Notes under the pieces: generated by a model
What the model was told of the DNA's origin: nothing
The model's input: only the letters and a program-made list of their open reading frames with translations
Database searches by the model: none
DNA from: Flavobacteriales bacterium
Lineage (GTDB): Bacteria; Bacteroidota; Bacteroidia; Flavobacteriales_F; PHOS-HE28
Reading direction: 5' to 3'
Length of the DNA: 6,508 nt
NCBI GenBank assembly: GCA_024640205.1
Contig: JAHEFL010000018.1
Location: 1-6,508, forward strand
Made by a program: the position numbers and the translations under genes
In this document: piece after piece, positions 5,625 through 6,508 of the stretch
Layout: each line of letters starts with the position of its first letter
Position numbering within the stretch: the stretch's first letter is position 1

Positions 5625-5632
5625 CGAAAGTA
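5625..5632 (-). promoter_or_regulatory. Putative -7 box for the lipoprotein-DUF1684 operon
   Basis: On the minus strand TACTTTCG sits in the 21-bp gap between the oxidoreductase stop and the lipoprotein ATG, with only 4 nt between box and ATG. The wider sequence GCTACTTTCGC is identical to the boxes at the tRNA and phosphatase genes. It implies a leaderless transcript for the two-gene operon. No -33 TTG at the expected spacing is visible, as the upstream bases are the end of the oxidoreductase gene. Confidence 0.5.
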
Positions 5633-5641
5633 GCAGCGAAC

Positions 5642-6508
5642 CTATGGATCGGAGGACCGGTCCCAGCGAAGGATATCCACCTCCGGGTCCAGCGGAGCAT
5701 GGTGGAACAGGTGGTCGACCAAATGCTGCGCACACCATGGAGCCAGCAGAACACCACGTGAACCGAGCCCGTTCAATGCTGCGCGATGGGGACCGAGCAC
5801 ACCGATCAATGGCCGCCTATCCCGGGAAGCGGGACGTACACCTGCTTGATGATCCACCACCTCCACACGGGCGGTCACGAACTCTTTCAATTTGGATAGC
5901 AGCCAATTCCTCGCCGCCTCTGAAGGACCGTCCCAGACATCGTTCCAGCGGAACGTGGCTCCGACCCGGTACAGATCATCGCCTATCGGCAGAAGGAATA
6001 TGCCGCGATGCACCATCCGGTTCAGATGGATACCCGGGATGCGGACCGTTAGCACCTCGCCCTGCACAGGTACAAGACCCGCTATCCGGGATTCGAACGG
6101 ACCGATAGCTGAGATACACCACGGTGCATTGTGCTCCCCGATGCGCACACCACGCTCATCGGCAACGATCTCCTCTTCCTGGACCGATCGTGCGGTCAAT
6201 GCGCCGCTGTCCTGAAGTGCTTTCCGGTGAGCGCGCAAAAAAGCAGGAACATCGAGCCACGCACTGGTCCGGACCGTCCCGTGTCCGTGTCCAATCTTCA
6301 AGGCCGAGCAGTGCTCAAGAGATGACTGTGGTTCACGCGAGATCAGATCCCGGGTTGGCTCTTTCGCCATCGCTCGCTCCCATTGCAGCGCCTCATTCGG
6401 GGTAGGGAAGACCTTGACCAATGGAAGCGGATGCCAGAATCGGGTGCGAAGGTCCGACTCCAGGGACGTGTAAAAACTTCGTGCGATCGGCAGCAATCCG
6501 TCCGCACG
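5642..6508 (-). CDS. FAD-dependent oxidoreductase (DAO family), N terminus outside window
   Basis: The frame is open from the right edge to a TAG at 5644-5642, giving 288 C-terminal residues. The N-terminal Rossmann GxGxxG motif for FAD would lie beyond the window. The fragment shows the layout of the D-amino-acid-oxidase/glycine-oxidase-like family. There is a helical part with LPIARSFYTSLE, a substrate-domain stretch LVPVQGEVLTVRIPGI (fragment residues 145-160), and the FAD-binding C-terminal signature AGVRPASRDRRPLIG (222-236), followed by NGLGSRGVLLAP (246-257). Members oxidise amines or D-amino acids to imines or keto acids with O2 or another acceptor. I cannot assign a substrate, and many Bacteroidota homologues are annotated only as FAD-dependent oxidoreductase. 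No thiamine or amino-acid genes lie next to it to suggest a ThiO role. A TTG at 6496 is in frame but is not a credible start, since family similarity seems to continue upstream of it. Confidence 0.9.
   Translation of the reverse strand, partial: RADGLLPIARSFYTSLESDLRTRFWHPLPLVKVFPTPNEALQWERAMAKEPTRDLISREPQSSLEHCSALKIGHGHGTVRTSAWLDVPAFLRAHRKALQDSGALTARSVQEEEIVADERGVRIGEHNAPWCISAIGPFESRIAGLVPVQGEVLTVRIPGIHLNRMVHRGIFLLPIGDDLYRVGATFRWNDVWDGPSEAARNWLLSKLKEFVTARVEVVDHQAGVRPASRDRRPLIGVLGPHRAALNGLGSRGVLLAPWCAQHLVDHLFHHAPLDPEVDILRWDRSSDP

Noticed and set aside
1..6508. Mobile element, CRISPR, phage or defence system
   Set aside because: No transposase, integrase or nuclease motifs, no terminal repeats or target-site duplications, and no regularly spaced direct repeats were seen. 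The tRNA shows no duplicated 3' end that would mark an integration site.

Overview
The window looks like an ordinary chromosomal stretch from a GC-rich member of the Bacteroidota, most likely a Flavobacteriales-type environmental bacterium. The reasons are: a small secreted protein ending in a type IX secretion (T9SS)-like C-terminal domain, a family I associate with Flavobacteriales; no visible Shine-Dalgarno sequences before the genes; TACTTT(C/G) boxes matching the Bacteroidota -7 promoter element TAnnTTTG; a tRNA without an encoded CCA; and a GT-C-like membrane protein of a type common in that phylum. The species assignment is inference. I see no mobile element, CRISPR array, phage gene, toxin or defence gene, and no clearly new multi-gene system.

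Layout. Positions 1-435 (+) hold the C-terminal 144 residues of a cut-off gene ending in a beta-sandwich-like domain. Positions 456-528 (-) are a CAU-anticodon tRNA, best read as tRNA-Ile2 (lysidine type). The 114-bp gap to the next gene carries divergent promoter-like boxes and two inverted repeats. A HAD-family phosphatase (643-1281, +) and a multi-spanning GT-C-like membrane protein (1320-3005, +) follow. The latter converges with methylmalonyl-CoA epimerase (3002-3409, -), and their stop codons overlap. An intrinsic terminator (3501-3532) ends the next minus-strand gene, a secreted protein with a T9SS-like tail (3552-4340). Further upstream on the minus strand are a secreted DUF1684 protein (4455-5096) and a small lipoprotein (5093-5620) joined by an ATGA overlap, and then the C-terminal part of an FAD-dependent, DAO-type oxidoreductase that leaves the window (5642-6508).

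How the genes relate. Most look like housekeeping or envelope genes placed side by side, not one pathway. The epimerase serves propionate/methylmalonyl-CoA metabolism. The lipoprotein and the DUF1684 protein probably form a translationally coupled pair in the envelope. The fragment at the left edge and the GT-C-like protein end in similar-looking domains and may be diverged relatives separated by the tRNA and the phosphatase.

The most notable pattern is a recurring box, (C)TACTTTCGC or TACTTTGC, found five times, each time upstream of a gene. In three cases it lies only 4-6 nt before the start codon, which suggests leaderless transcripts.
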